Assembly (NCBI GenBank): GCA_028278675.1
Contig: JAQAJJ010000002.1
Coordinates: 93,674 to 157,673, forward strand
Direction: 5' to 3'
From: Candidatus Azophilus lithoversatilis
GTDB taxonomy: Bacteria > Pseudomonadota > Gammaproteobacteria > Pseudomonadales > Azotimanducaceae
DNA: 64,000 nt
Below the pieces are notes generated by a model that was not told the origin of the DNA, searched no databases, and saw only the letters and a list, made by a program, of their open reading frames with translations. The position numbers were made by a program, and so were the translations under genes. This document shows positions 9,366-19,108 of this stretch, one piece after another; positions within the stretch are counted from its first letter, which is position 1, and every line of letters begins with the position of its first letter.

Positions 9366-9637
9366 GTATGGCTCCGATGTTAGTGGTTGCGTTAACACCG
9401 ATACCTTTGGTCAGGATCTCGGTTTTCAAGGTCTGCATGTGAAATTCCTTCATCGAGGAGCGGTCGAGCAGCACGGCGGGGTCATCGCCCAGGGGCATAT
9501 GCTCCCGCATTCAGTACAACCCGAATGCTGCCAGAAGCTACGCCGCCCCCCAAACCGAGCTACAAGCTGTCAGATTCAGTCGCGGCTATCGGAAGGCCGG
9601 GAGACAAGTTCGAACCCAATTCCTCGTCATTCGGCAC

Positions 9638-11044
9638 CTAGGGGCTTCTGCCGCCAGAGTTCAGAATTCCCCCCACGATGTTTTGCAGGCGCTCGACCAG
9701 ATAGAGCGGCAGGGACACAAGCCAGTAGTGGACCAGGCGGGAGGAGTTTTTGGTGCGCACTTGCGCCTGCACCTTCTGGAGGCTTGGCGGAGAGGCGTCA
9801 AACCGAACCGCCAAGGTGGTTTCTTTCTCCGCTACGAACTGGTGCAGCGATTTGAGGGTGCCGGCGCGGCCTGCTTTAACCTCTATTGGCACAATCTGAC
9901 CCGCCAGTTCGACCACATAGTCCACCTCTGCGTTGTTGGACCGGCCCTCGCGCAGCCAGTAGGTGAGTTCGCGATTGGGTCGCCGGGCCAGCAGGTACTG
10001 AAGGTGCTGGCCGATGAATTGTTCGGCGCTGGTGCCAGAGTTGACTAAATCGGTGGTTCCGGTGGCCTGAATCGTTTCCCACCCGACGCCGCAGATCGCG
10101 TTCATCAGCCCAACGTCCAGAAAGAGCAGTTTATAGACGTTCTCTTTGAGGTCAGCCTCTAGCGGCAGGCCGGAACAGGCACTGTGGGTCACCTTGGCAA
10201 CAACCCGAGCCATTGCCAACAAGTCGATGTCGCGGCGAATGGTTGCGCTCTGGTCGTTTGGCGAGATGTTGCTGAACTTCACCTTGCGGCCGGGCTGGCG
10301 GGCCGCGAAGTTGAAAACGCGCAGCATCCGTGTCATGTCGCGGCGAGCGGCGTATTTGGGGAAGTCATCGCGATAGGCGTCAATGATGTTGGCGTGGATG
10401 CCGCTGACATCGCGCAGACTGCCGGAATCGGCGAAGACGCGCACGGCCTCGGGCATGCCGCCGACATATTGATACAGCCGGAGGTGCTCCAAAAGGCGCT
10501 CATGGACTACTTTCGGAATTGGGGTGTTGTGCCCAATGGGCCACTCAAACTGGTCAATGGTGCGGGCGAGCCCGCCCTTGCCGATGCCGTTCAGGAACTC
10601 TGTGAAGGTCATGGGCCCGACTTGGAGGTACTCCACCCGGCCTACTGGCATGGAGAAGGCGTGATTCGCCAACGCAAACTCCATCAGCGACCCGGCGGCC
10701 ATGACGGGTAGGCGGGGCATTTCCTCTAGAAAGTACCGCAACGATGCGATGGCGGCGGGCACGGCCTGAATCTCGTCGAGGAAGAGAATGCCTTCAGCCG
10801 ACAATGGCGCATCGAGAATGCTATGGAGCATGTTCACAATGGCCAACGGATCGTTGCTCGCAAATGCCTCACCGAGGTATGGATGCCGTTCCAGATTGAT
10901 GGCGGACAGGCTTCTGCCCTCTTCCTTGGCGAGCAGTTCCACCAACGTGGACTTGCCGACCTGCCGTGCCCCACGAATCACCAATGGTTTGCGCCGCCGG
11001 GAGTGCAGCCAAGTGCTAAGGTCTATCGATTGGTGTCTGTCCAT
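9638..11044 (-). CDS. ATP-binding protein, AAA / DUF4143 family
   Basis: RRKPLVIRGARQVGKSTLVELLAKEEG..ILFLDEIQAVPAAIASLRYFLEEMP..; C-term REGRSNNAEVDYVVELAGQIVPIEVKAG. Confidence 0.9.
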   Translation of the reverse strand: MDRHQSIDLSTWLHSRRRKPLVIRGARQVGKSTLVELLAKEEGRSLSAINLERHPYLGEAFASNDPLAIVNMLHSILDAPLSAEGILFLDEIQAVPAAIASLRYFLEEMPRLPVMAAGSLMEFALANHAFSMPVGRVEYLQVGPMTFTEFLNGIGKGGLARTIDQFEWPIGHNTPIPKVVHERLLEHLRLYQYVGGMPEAVRVFADSGSLRDVSGIHANIIDAYRDDFPKYAARRDMTRMLRVFNFAARQPGRKVKFSNISPNDQSATIRRDIDLLAMARVVAKVTHSACSGLPLEADLKENVYKLLFLDVGLMNAICGVGWETIQATGTTDLVNSGTSAEQFIGQHLQYLLARRPNRELTYWLREGRSNNAEVDYVVELAGQIVPIEVKAGRAGTLKSLHQFVAEKETTLAVRFDASPPSLQKVQAQVRTKNSSRLVHYWLVSLPLYLVERLQNIVGGILNSGGRSP

Positions 11045-11060
11045 GTTCAGGGTATACGTC

Positions 11061-11107
11061 AACAGGGGCCAAAAATCCATCTTTTAATATGATTTTTGAC
11101 CCCTGTT
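11061..11107. promoter_or_regulatory. 17-bp inverted repeat (16/17 pairs) just upstream of the DUF4143 gene
   Basis: AACAGGGGCCAAAAATC ... GATTTTTGACCCCTGTT. Confidence 0.7.
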
Positions 11108-11243
11108 TTCGTATCTTAGAGCACATGATGGCGATCCAGCACTAGACTCCAAGGCAAGGGCGGGATGCCCTCGAGCTGGGGGATGGATTCGAGCGGAGCC
11201 CGGACTTAAGGGCATCTTGCCCTCACGCCATACGAAACCGCTC

Positions 11244-11660
11244 TCACTCGTTGTCGAGGTATTCGGCCTTGAAGGCGTCGGACGGTTCGATTGGCATCCC
11301 AACGTCAACGAGCACACCGTTGGGATCCACGCACATGAAGTGTCTTTGTCCGTATTCCTCGTCCGCAATGCGCGCCACTAAGTCCGCTCTGTCCTGGAAC
11401 TTCGAATAGACGGCTTCGACGTCTTCGACCTCCAACGCCAGGCTGACGCCTTTGGCAATGGCCCGAAACGCTGGGGGGATGAGTTCGTGGTCGTAGCGCT
11501 GGACACCCAATTCAAGTTCTCCGTTGGCGCCCCCTGCCAAGTTGACGAACCAGTCACTGTCGAACTCGACTTGGAAGCCCAACAGCCGACAATAGAAGTC
11601 CTTCGTCTCTTCGAGTTTTTCCGAGTAGATCACCGGAAACAGCCTCGCAAGTTTCGTCAC
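11244..11660 (-). CDS. VOC (glyoxalase/bleomycin-resistance) family protein
   Basis: MTKLARLFPVIYSEKLEETKDFYCRLLGFQVEFDSDWFVNLAGGANGELELGVQ. Confidence 0.85.
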   Translation of the reverse strand: MTKLARLFPVIYSEKLEETKDFYCRLLGFQVEFDSDWFVNLAGGANGELELGVQRYDHELIPPAFRAIAKGVSLALEVEDVEAVYSKFQDRADLVARIADEEYGQRHFMCVDPNGVLVDVGMPIEPSDAFKAEYLDNE

Positions 11661-11816
11661 TCAACACCTCGTTCCTAAATGCTTCACCTTCGCAGCTTAC
11701 ACGGGAGGGCCTCCCGGAACACCGCAGAGATTCCTGACGGTATCATCACACGTCCACACCTCGAGTAGGAAGCCAGTCAATGACTCCCTCTGATGCACGG
11801 GTGCCCACCCAACCGA

Positions 11817-12143
11817 ATGCAGGCGCAGCAAGTGGTTCTTGAGTTGGCGTTGCTGGACGTGAAGCCCGGCGAGGAAAACGACTTCGAGGCGGCGTTCGCC
11901 CGTGCCCAGTCGATCATCGCGTCGATGGGCGGCTACATTTCCCACGAACTGCAGCGCTGCGTGGAGAATCCCAGCCGGTACGTTTTGCTGGTTCGCTGGG
12001 AAACGCTGTCCGACCACACGGAAGGGTTTCGAGGCTCCCGCGAGTACCAGGAGTGGAAGCGGCTGCTGCACCACTTCTATGACCCATTCCCCACCGTGGA
12101 GCACTTCGAATTGGTCGAGCGCGGCACAGCGAAGGTGGCGTGA
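11817..12143 (+). CDS. Antibiotic biosynthesis monooxygenase (ABM)-domain protein
   Basis: VVLELALLDVKPGEENDFEAAFARAQSIIASMGGYISHELQRCVENPSRYVLLVRWETLSDHTEGFRGSREYQEWKRLL. Confidence 0.85.
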   Translation: MQAQQVVLELALLDVKPGEENDFEAAFARAQSIIASMGGYISHELQRCVENPSRYVLLVRWETLSDHTEGFRGSREYQEWKRLLHHFYDPFPTVEHFELVERGTAKVA

Positions 12144-12256
12144 TCCGGCTAAGGCCGGTCCAACGGGGTTGATCTAACGCGCCCCTGGGGGGTGGCGCTG
12201 CGCGGAGTCTGTCACCGTGGACTATGATGGCCCGCTCCACCCAAGGATCCTGTGGC

Positions 12257-13450
12257 ATGAAGGAAAGAGGGCCGAATACCTTGGCCGTGCATGCGGGCGA
12301 GGTGCCTGATCCGGTGACGGGCGCGTCCGCGCCGAACCTGGTCATGTCGTCCACTTTTGCCTTGGACGAACCGGTCGGGTTCTCCATCAACGCGTTCGAG
12401 GGCGAGCGGCCCTACATCTACACCCGCTGGGACAACCCCACCGTCAGGATGCTGGAGGAGAAGCTGGCGGCGCTCGAGGGCGTGGAGGATTGCGTGGCCT
12501 TTGGTTCCGGCATGGCCGCGACTGCGGCGGTGCTGCTGGCTGGCCTCAAGGCGGGCGATCATGTGGTGATGAGCGACGTCAACTACGCGGGCACCGCCGA
12601 GCTGGCGCGGCACACGCTGCCCGAATACGGGATCGAAACGACGCCGGTGGACACCAGCGACCTGTCCGCGGTGGCGGCGGCGATGCGGCCGCAGACGCGG
12701 ATGCTCTGGATCGAGACGCCGGCCAATCCCATCCTGCGCCTGACGGACATTGCCGCGGTCGCCGCCATTGCCGCAGCGCATGAGGTTCCGCTGGCGGTGG
12801 ACTCGACCTTCGCCACCCCCATCGCCACCCAGCCGTTGGCGCTCGGCGCCGACTTCGTGGTGCATTCGCTGACCAAGTACATCGGCGGTCACGGCGATGC
12901 CCTCGGCGGGGCGGTGCTGGGCAGCCGGGAACGCATCGAGCCGTTGCGGACCAACCCGCTGGTGCACTTCGGAGGTGTGATCAGTCCGTTCAACGCTTGG
13001 CTGATCGCCCGCGGCGCGGCCACGCTGCCGATCCGCATGCGCGCCCACGAGGAGGGCGCCAAGCAGGTTGCGGCATTCCTTGAAGACCACCCGGCGGTGG
13101 GGCGCGTCAACTATCCGGGGCTTGCCTCCCACCCGCAGCGGGCGTTGGCGGAGCGGCAGATGGCCAACTGCTCCGGCACGCTGTCCTTCCAGGTTCGCGG
13201 CGACGGGGAAGCCTTGGCGGCGCGGATGGCCAAGCAACTGGAGATCATCCACTACGCGGTGTCGCTCGGCCATCACCGCAGCCTCATCTATTGGATCGAC
13301 ACCGACGCCATGATGGCGTCATCCTTCCATCTCGAAGGCGATCAGCTAGCGGGCTACCAGGCGTTCGCCGGCGACGGGGTCTTCCGCCTGTCCGTTGGGC
13401 TCGAGGATGGGCAAGACCTGTGCCGGGACCTGGATCGAGTACTATCCTGA
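12257..13450 (+). CDS. PLP-dependent Cys/Met metabolism enzyme (cystathionine gamma-synthase/methionine gamma-lyase family)
   Basis: YIYTRWDNPTVRMLEEKLAALEG..CVAFGSGMAATAAVLLA..DFVVHSLTKYIGGHGDALGGAV. Confidence 0.9.
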   Translation: MKERGPNTLAVHAGEVPDPVTGASAPNLVMSSTFALDEPVGFSINAFEGERPYIYTRWDNPTVRMLEEKLAALEGVEDCVAFGSGMAATAAVLLAGLKAGDHVVMSDVNYAGTAELARHTLPEYGIETTPVDTSDLSAVAAAMRPQTRMLWIETPANPILRLTDIAAVAAIAAAHEVPLAVDSTFATPIATQPLALGADFVVHSLTKYIGGHGDALGGAVLGSRERIEPLRTNPLVHFGGVISPFNAWLIARGAATLPIRMRAHEEGAKQVAAFLEDHPAVGRVNYPGLASHPQRALAERQMANCSGTLSFQVRGDGEALAARMAKQLEIIHYAVSLGHHRSLIYWIDTDAMMASSFHLEGDQLAGYQAFAGDGVFRLSVGLEDGQDLCRDLDRVLS

Positions 13451-13453
13451 CCC

Positions 13454-14437
13454 ATGAGCGACCCCTACGTCATCTACGGCGGCGAACTGAGCTACTTCAC
13501 GCGCAAGCTGGAGGCGGCCTGCATCTTCTACGGCCTCGACTTCGAGATGCGCAGCAAGAACAAGCACGATCCGGCGGACATCGAGCGCCGCTCGGGCACC
13601 CACCAGGTGCCCGTGCTGCAAACCCCGGACAACTGGATGATTGGCGACACCACCCCGATCCTGCATCTGCTCGACGCCCGCGTTCCCCGCCGCCGGATGT
13701 TCCCGGAAGGTCCCCTCGGCGTCCTCGTTCATATCGTGGAGGAGCACTTCGACGAGTGGGTCGCCCGCACCATGGTCCACTATCGTTGGCACTACCCCGA
13801 CAGCGCCCTGTTCGCTTCGACGCGGATGGCGGACGGCATGGCTGAAGTGGCGGAGCGGGTGCGCACCTGGGGGCCCCGAGCCTGCCGGGCCACCGGCACC
13901 GAATCCGAGACCCAGCGCCAGGCGGCTGAAGACGAATATGTGCGCATCCTGGAGGCTGCCGAGGCGCAGCTCGGCAAGACCCGCTACCTGCTCGGCAACC
14001 GGCCCTGCGCCGTGGATTGCATCGTCCTCGGCGGGTTGCGCGCCCACACGCACATGGACCCGGACCCGAAAAAGGTCACCGCGGGCTACCCGCGGGTGGT
14101 CGCCTTCTCCGAAGGCGCAGCCGACGGCTGGGACGGCAGCGGGGAGTTGGCGCCCTTCCCGGCGTCAACCGATTTCGCCCGCTTCGTGCTGGGGGAGATG
14201 ACCACCACTTACCAGCCCTATGCGCTGGCCAATCGAGCCGCCCAGCAGGCCGGGGCCAAAGCCTGCCATGCGCACATCTACGGCGAGGACGTGAGCTACC
14301 TGTCGCGGCCGTATCCGGAGCGGTCGCGGCAGATGATTCTCGACAGGATCAGCCACAGGCTGTCGGATGCGGATCGCCAGCAAGTCATCGACTGGCTCGC
14401 CGAGGTCGGCCTGCACTGCTTCATCCCCGGCGCTTAG
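13454..14437 (+). CDS. Glutathione S-transferase family protein
   Basis: YVIYGGELSYFTRKLEAACIFYGLDFEMRSKNK..GTHQVPVLQTPDNWMIGDTTPILHLLD. Confidence 0.85.
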   Translation: MSDPYVIYGGELSYFTRKLEAACIFYGLDFEMRSKNKHDPADIERRSGTHQVPVLQTPDNWMIGDTTPILHLLDARVPRRRMFPEGPLGVLVHIVEEHFDEWVARTMVHYRWHYPDSALFASTRMADGMAEVAERVRTWGPRACRATGTESETQRQAAEDEYVRILEAAEAQLGKTRYLLGNRPCAVDCIVLGGLRAHTHMDPDPKKVTAGYPRVVAFSEGAADGWDGSGELAPFPASTDFARFVLGEMTTTYQPYALANRAAQQAGAKACHAHIYGEDVSYLSRPYPERSRQMILDRISHRLSDADRQQVIDWLAEVGLHCFIPGA

Positions 14438-14472
14438 CGACGCTCAAGCCCGTTTGCCCAGGAACGTCCCAC

Positions 14473-15111
14473 ATGCAGACCGATCGCTTGGCCATGCTCG
14501 ACACCATGGCCCGCATGCAGGAAGCCCACAACCGCCAGGTGCATGCGGACTGGCGCGTCAAGCACTATGAGTACTACCGCGCCGTCTGGATCGAGTGCGC
14601 CGAGCTGCTCGATCATTTCGGTTGGAAGTGGTGGAAGCGGCAGGTGCCGGACTTGGCCCAGGTGAAGCTTGAGTTGGTGGACATCTGGCACTTCGGCTTG
14701 AGCGAACTGCTGCGCGCGGATGCCGTCAGGCCGGAGCTTGCCGACGCGCTGGACGTGTCGCCCTTGGAGGAGCCGGACCCGGACCCGGAGGGCCTGCGGC
14801 AAGCGGTTGAAGCGCTGGCGGGCGCCTGCCTGGCGTCCAGGGGTTTTTCCGTCGAACGGTTCGCCGACGTGATGCGGGCGCTGCCGATGTCCTTCGACGA
14901 GCTTTTCCGCCTCTACGTGGGCAAGAACGTGTTGAACGGATTCCGGCAGGACCACGGCTACAAGGACGGCACCTACCGCAAGACTTGGGCAGGGCGGGAG
15001 GACAACGAGCATCTCATGGAACTGCTCGATGGCGTTGACGTGCCCGCAACGGCGGCGGCAGACCTCTACGCCAAGCTCGAAGCCCGCTACTTGGAAACGG
15101 CCGCCCGGTAA
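14473..15111 (+). CDS. Dimeric-type (all-alpha) dUTPase
   Basis: [88 protein letters not shown]. Confidence 0.85.
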   Translation: MQTDRLAMLDTMARMQEAHNRQVHADWRVKHYEYYRAVWIECAELLDHFGWKWWKRQVPDLAQVKLELVDIWHFGLSELLRADAVRPELADALDVSPLEEPDPDPEGLRQAVEALAGACLASRGFSVERFADVMRALPMSFDELFRLYVGKNVLNGFRQDHGYKDGTYRKTWAGREDNEHLMELLDGVDVPATAAADLYAKLEARYLETAAR

Positions 15112-15599
15112 ACCGCAGCGGTGTCTGCGTCGAAGCAGGCGAAAGTCACCTTGCGCACGGAACCGGCTGGCGCCGCCCGCACTTCGGCTACCGCGATTTC
15201 CGTGGCCGGGTCCAGCGGATAGCCGTAAACCCCGGTGCTGATGGCGGGAAAGGCGAGGCTCGTCAAGCCATGCTCCGCAGCCAGCGCCAGACTGTTGCGG
15301 TAGCACGCCCGGAGCAAGTCCGGCTCGCCCTGTTGGCCACCGTGCCAGATCGGCCCCACAGTGTGGATGACGTGGCGGGCGGGCAGGCGGTAGCCGTCGG
15401 TGATCACCGCTTGGCCGGTAGGACAGCCGCCGATGGCCCGGCATGCCTCAAGCAGTTGCGGCCCGGCGGCGCGATGAATCGCCCCATCGACTCCGCCGCC
15501 GCCGAGCAGGCGCTCATTGGCCGCGTTGACGATGGCGTCCACCGCCAGTTGGGTGATGTCGCCGATGTGAATTTCGATGTCCGCTGTTTCAATGTTCAC
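15087..15599 (-). CDS. Macro-domain (O-acetyl-ADP-ribose deacetylase-like) protein
   Basis: [76 protein letters not shown]. Confidence 0.95.
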   Translation of the reverse strand: MNIETADIEIHIGDITQLAVDAIVNAANERLLGGGGVDGAIHRAAGPQLLEACRAIGGCPTGQAVITDGYRLPARHVIHTVGPIWHGGQQGEPDLLRACYRNSLALAAEHGLTSLAFPAISTGVYGYPLDPATEIAVAEVRAAPAGSVRKVTFACFDADTAAVYRAAVSK

Positions 15600-15666
15600 G
15601 AGGCCAACTTAGAGTCGCCAGCGGCGGTTTGCAACGTGGCGGTTGAGCAGTGACACTGCGCTGCCC

Positions 15667-16245
15667 ATGAGCATGAGCAGGCGCCAAACGGTACAGCGGC
15701 GACGGGAAGCCGGCGGCGGTGACGCTCTGCTAGGGGAACTCCAGCAACGGCTGGCCGGCTGGCGGCCGCAGTTCATCGGCACCCTGATGTTCATTCGCGA
15801 TGGCGGCCGGGTGCTGCTGATCCGCAAGCAGCGCGGCTTGGGCGCGGGCCGCATCAACGCGCCGGGCGGCAAGATCGAAGCGGGTGAATCGCCCCTGGCC
15901 TGCGCGGTGCGGGAAACCCGGGAAGAGATTGGCGTGACCGTGCGCCAAGCGGCCCTGATGGCCGAGCTGCGGTTCGTTGAGCGGGTGGACCAGCAATGGT
16001 ACGGCTACGCCTTCGTCGCATCGGACTACGACGGCGTGCCGACGGAGACGGTCGAAGCAACACCCCATTGGTTTGCCGTTGATGACATCCCCTACGACGA
16101 GATGTGGGAGGACGACCGCCTCTGGCTGCCCCACGTGCTGGCCGGACGCTTCGTCAAGGCCAACTTCCTGTTCGAGTCCAGCGCCGCGCTGGCCCACGAA
16201 CTGCGGTGGACGGCGATACGTCAAGGCGGGTTGCAGCTGCGCTGA
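15667..16245 (+). CDS. Nudix hydrolase, MTH1-like (8-oxo-dGTP diphosphatase type)
   Basis: [73 protein letters not shown]. Confidence 0.88.
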   Translation: MSMSRRQTVQRRREAGGGDALLGELQQRLAGWRPQFIGTLMFIRDGGRVLLIRKQRGLGAGRINAPGGKIEAGESPLACAVRETREEIGVTVRQAALMAELRFVERVDQQWYGYAFVASDYDGVPTETVEATPHWFAVDDIPYDEMWEDDRLWLPHVLAGRFVKANFLFESSAALAHELRWTAIRQGGLQLR

Positions 16246-16453
16246 CGCGCCGGTTACCGGGTCCGTATCCACTCGTGGGCCGTTCCTCGGAGCGTCCCGC
16301 CCTCAATGGGATCCCGTGGTTCGGTGCGAGGGCGTCCGGCTCTCGGTCCGGGCTTCGCTCAAGGCTGTTCCGCCGCTTGAGAGTTGCAATTCGCCATTGC
16401 CGGTTTGCTGCCAACATGTTGAACTAGGCGACCGCACAGCAGTAGGAATCCCC

Positions 16454-17155
16454 ATGACCGTAGAACGGCCCAGTGGCCGGGCGTTTGACGAATTGCGTCC
16501 GGTGCGAATCGCACGAGGCTTCACTCGGCACGCCCAAGGCTCGGTGCTCATCGAATTCGGCGACACCCAAGTGATCTGCACGGCCTGCATCGAGTCCCAA
16601 GTGCCTCGGTTTTTGCGCGGCAAGGGCACCGGCTGGGTCACCGCCGAGTACGGCATGCTGCCCGGCGCCACCCACAGCCGGAGCGACCGGGAAGCGGCGC
16701 GCGGCGGACAGGGTGGCCGCACGGTGGAGATTCAACGGCTGATCGGGCGCGCCGTTCGCTCCTGCGTCAACATGAAGCGCCTGGGCGAGCGCACGGTACG
16801 CCTCGACTGCGACGTGATCCAGGCCGACGGCGGCACCCGCACCGCATCGATCACCGGCGCGGTGGTGGCCCTGCGCGATGCGCTCGACAAAGTGCGCGCC
16901 CAGGCCGCATTCCGGGAATTCGCCGCCTCGGTGTCGGTGGGCATCTGGCGGGGCGTCCCGGTGCTGGACCTCGACTACGCCGAGGACTCAACGGCGGACA
17001 CCGACATGAACGTCGTGATGCTGGCATCGGGCGGCTTCGTGGAGATTCAGGGCACGGCGGAGAAGGCGCCCTTCGACGAAGCCGAGTTTTCCGAAATGCT
17101 CAGGCTGGCTAGACAGGGTGCTACGGACCTCATCGCGCTGCAAAGGACGGCTTGA
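16454..17155 (+). CDS. rph: Ribonuclease PH
   Basis: [74 protein letters not shown]. Confidence 0.96.
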   Translation: MTVERPSGRAFDELRPVRIARGFTRHAQGSVLIEFGDTQVICTACIESQVPRFLRGKGTGWVTAEYGMLPGATHSRSDREAARGGQGGRTVEIQRLIGRAVRSCVNMKRLGERTVRLDCDVIQADGGTRTASITGAVVALRDALDKVRAQAAFREFAASVSVGIWRGVPVLDLDYAEDSTADTDMNVVMLASGGFVEIQGTAEKAPFDEAEFSEMLRLARQGATDLIALQRTA

Positions 17156-17808
17156 CGGTGGGCGCTGCCGGGACCAAGGCCGACTTTGTCGCCTCGATGA
17201 TCCGCCAAGGCGTGCTGCGCTTTGGCGAGTTTGAGTTGAAGTCCGGGTTGCGCAGCCCCTATTTCTTCAATCTCGGCAACGTCAGCGGCGGCGCGGAACT
17301 GGCCGAACTCGGCGGCTTCTACGCCGACGCCATCCAAGCCTCCGACCTTGCGTTCGACGTGCTGTTCGGCCCCGCCTACAAGGGCATCCCGATTGCCGTG
17401 GCCACCGCCATCGCGTTGGCGCAGCGGGGACAATCGGTGGGTGCGGCTTTCGACCGCAAGGAAGCCAAGGCCCACGGCGAGCGCGGCAAGCTCATCGGCG
17501 CGCCGCTCAAGGGCCGCGTCCTGATGGTGGACGATGTGGTCAGCGACGGCGCCACCAAGGAGGAGGCTGCCGCGGTCATCAAGGCGGCTGGCGCCGAACT
17601 GGCCGGCCTCGTGGTGGCCTTGGATCGGCAGGAGATCATCGCTGGCGGCCAGACCGCCGTCGAGCGCCTCAAGGACCGCTTGGGCGCTCCAGTCCTCAGC
17701 ATCGCCGCCTTGGCTGACGTGATCGCCTACTTCCACGCCCAGTACGCCAATGCGCCAAGCGAAAACCTCGACGCCCTGCTCCGCCACCGGGAGCTTCATT
17801 GCCGCTAA
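17152..17808 (+). CDS. pyrE: Orotate phosphoribosyltransferase
   Basis: [63 protein letters not shown]; overlaps rph stop; exact start uncertain. Confidence 0.95.
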   Translation: MTVGAAGTKADFVASMIRQGVLRFGEFELKSGLRSPYFFNLGNVSGGAELAELGGFYADAIQASDLAFDVLFGPAYKGIPIAVATAIALAQRGQSVGAAFDRKEAKAHGERGKLIGAPLKGRVLMVDDVVSDGATKEEAAAVIKAAGAELAGLVVALDRQEIIAGGQTAVERLKDRLGAPVLSIAALADVIAYFHAQYANAPSENLDALLRHRELHCR

Positions 17809-17868
17809 CCCCCAAGGTGTGCGGTTTCGATCCCTAAGGCGCCTAAGGCATCTCGGGGCCGCACGAGC

Positions 17869-17888
17869 GGAATGTTGGTCGGCATTCC
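17869..17888. promoter_or_regulatory. Candidate operator: GGAATG-N8-CATTCC upstream of hipB-like gene
   Basis: Perfect 6-bp inverted repeat with 8-nt spacer. Confidence 0.45.
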
Positions 17889-17967
17889 AATTCGATGTTG
17901 ACTCCACTCTAACTAAACGGCAATATGTGGCCGATAAAGTAGGAATTTCGCCCTTTTAAGGCCAACA

Positions 17968-18327
17968 ATGGCACATTCCATAAGTGCGTTGGAGACCTCG
18001 CCCAAGCTACGGATCGAAGTGGGCAGGCGGCTTGCCAAACTGCGCCTTGCCCGGAATGTCACTCAGCAGATGCTTGCTCGCGAAGCCGGCATCGGTCTGC
18101 GCACCCTGCGCCGGCTGGAAGCCGGTCAAACAACAAGCCTCGACACCTTTCTCCGCGTCGTCATCGCGCTCGACTTGGGCGACGGTCTGCTGACCGCCGT
18201 TCCATCCTATGACATTCGCCCCATCGAACGTGTGGAGAACCGCGGGAGGGAGCGCCGCCGCGCCCGCCCGAAGGCCGTAAGCCAGCAAAGCGGTCCCTGG
18301 ACTTGGGGAGACGAGTCGCGTGACTGA
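17968..18327 (+). CDS. XRE-family HTH regulator (HipB-like)
   Basis: IEVGRRLAKLRLARNVTQQMLAREAGIGLRTLRRLEAGQTTSLDTFLRVVIALDLGDGL. Confidence 0.85.
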   Translation: MAHSISALETSPKLRIEVGRRLAKLRLARNVTQQMLAREAGIGLRTLRRLEAGQTTSLDTFLRVVIALDLGDGLLTAVPSYDIRPIERVENRGRERRRARPKAVSQQSGPWTWGDESRD

Positions 18328-18889
18328 CGCTTTGGTGAACTTATGGGGTCGCCGTATCGGGGGGGTTTCGTGGGAGGGTGGACGAGCGGTGGGCATCTTC
18401 GAGTACGACCCGGCGTTCCGGGCGGCGGGGATGGAACTGTCACCCTTCGTTATGCCACTCCGCGAGGCGCCCTACGTCTTCCCCGCCCTCAGCAGCAGCA
18501 CCTTCATCGGGCTGCCCGACCTCCTCGCGGACGCCCTGCCGGGCCGTTTCGGCAATCGGCTGATCGATGCTTGGCTGGCGACGACGGGGCGGCGGTTCGA
18601 CCTCGCGAGACTGCTGGCGGAACGTCTTCTGAATCGCCACCAGAGCGAACCCCTGCGGGCAGTCACCAAGTCTTATACCTACCGGCAAAAGGCGCAGCGG
18701 GCACTTGCGGCCGAGTTTCTGGCGCCCATTGATGCGGTGGATGCCTTTTTGGCGGGTGACTGCTCCGAGGAACGCCAGACGGAGGCGGCCGAGCACTTCG
18801 CAATATCCCCGTACGCAATTCAGTCCTTGCTCGTGAACAACCACCGGCTCGGTCATCAGGGGGCACCGGAAGCGCTCGACCGCCTGTAG
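18320..18889 (+). pseudogene. Chimeric ORF: HipA N-terminal domain fused to ImmA/IrrE-like C-terminal segment
   Basis: N-half TDALVNLWGRRIGGVSWEGGRAVGIFEYDPAF..FPALSSSTFIGLPDLLADALPGRFGNRLIDAWLATTGR; C-half RFDLARLLAERLL..SYTYRQKAQRALAAEFLAPIDAVDAFLAGDCSEERQTEAAEHFAISPYAIQSLLVNNHRLGH. Confidence 0.65.
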
Positions 18890-19108
18890 GGACGGCTGAC
18901 CGACAACGCCCTTCCTTTGCCTCTATGTCTTGAGCGTTGTCCATCCGGTGGAACCATAGTGACACTACGGAGAGTTGGCGGTGCTCGAACCGTTCGAGGC
19001 ATCCTTAAGTACTCGGGACGAGATTTGGTCAATCGTCCCCGTCGGTGCAGCGTGAACGCGGGATTTCGTGGACAATGACGGTACATTGATTCCAGATCTG
19101 GAGTGCTA

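Noticed and set aside
9178-9510. 110-aa minus ORF overlapping the DUF2188 gene
   Set aside because: Overlaps in another frame and has no recognisable family; the DUF2188 reading is more convincing.
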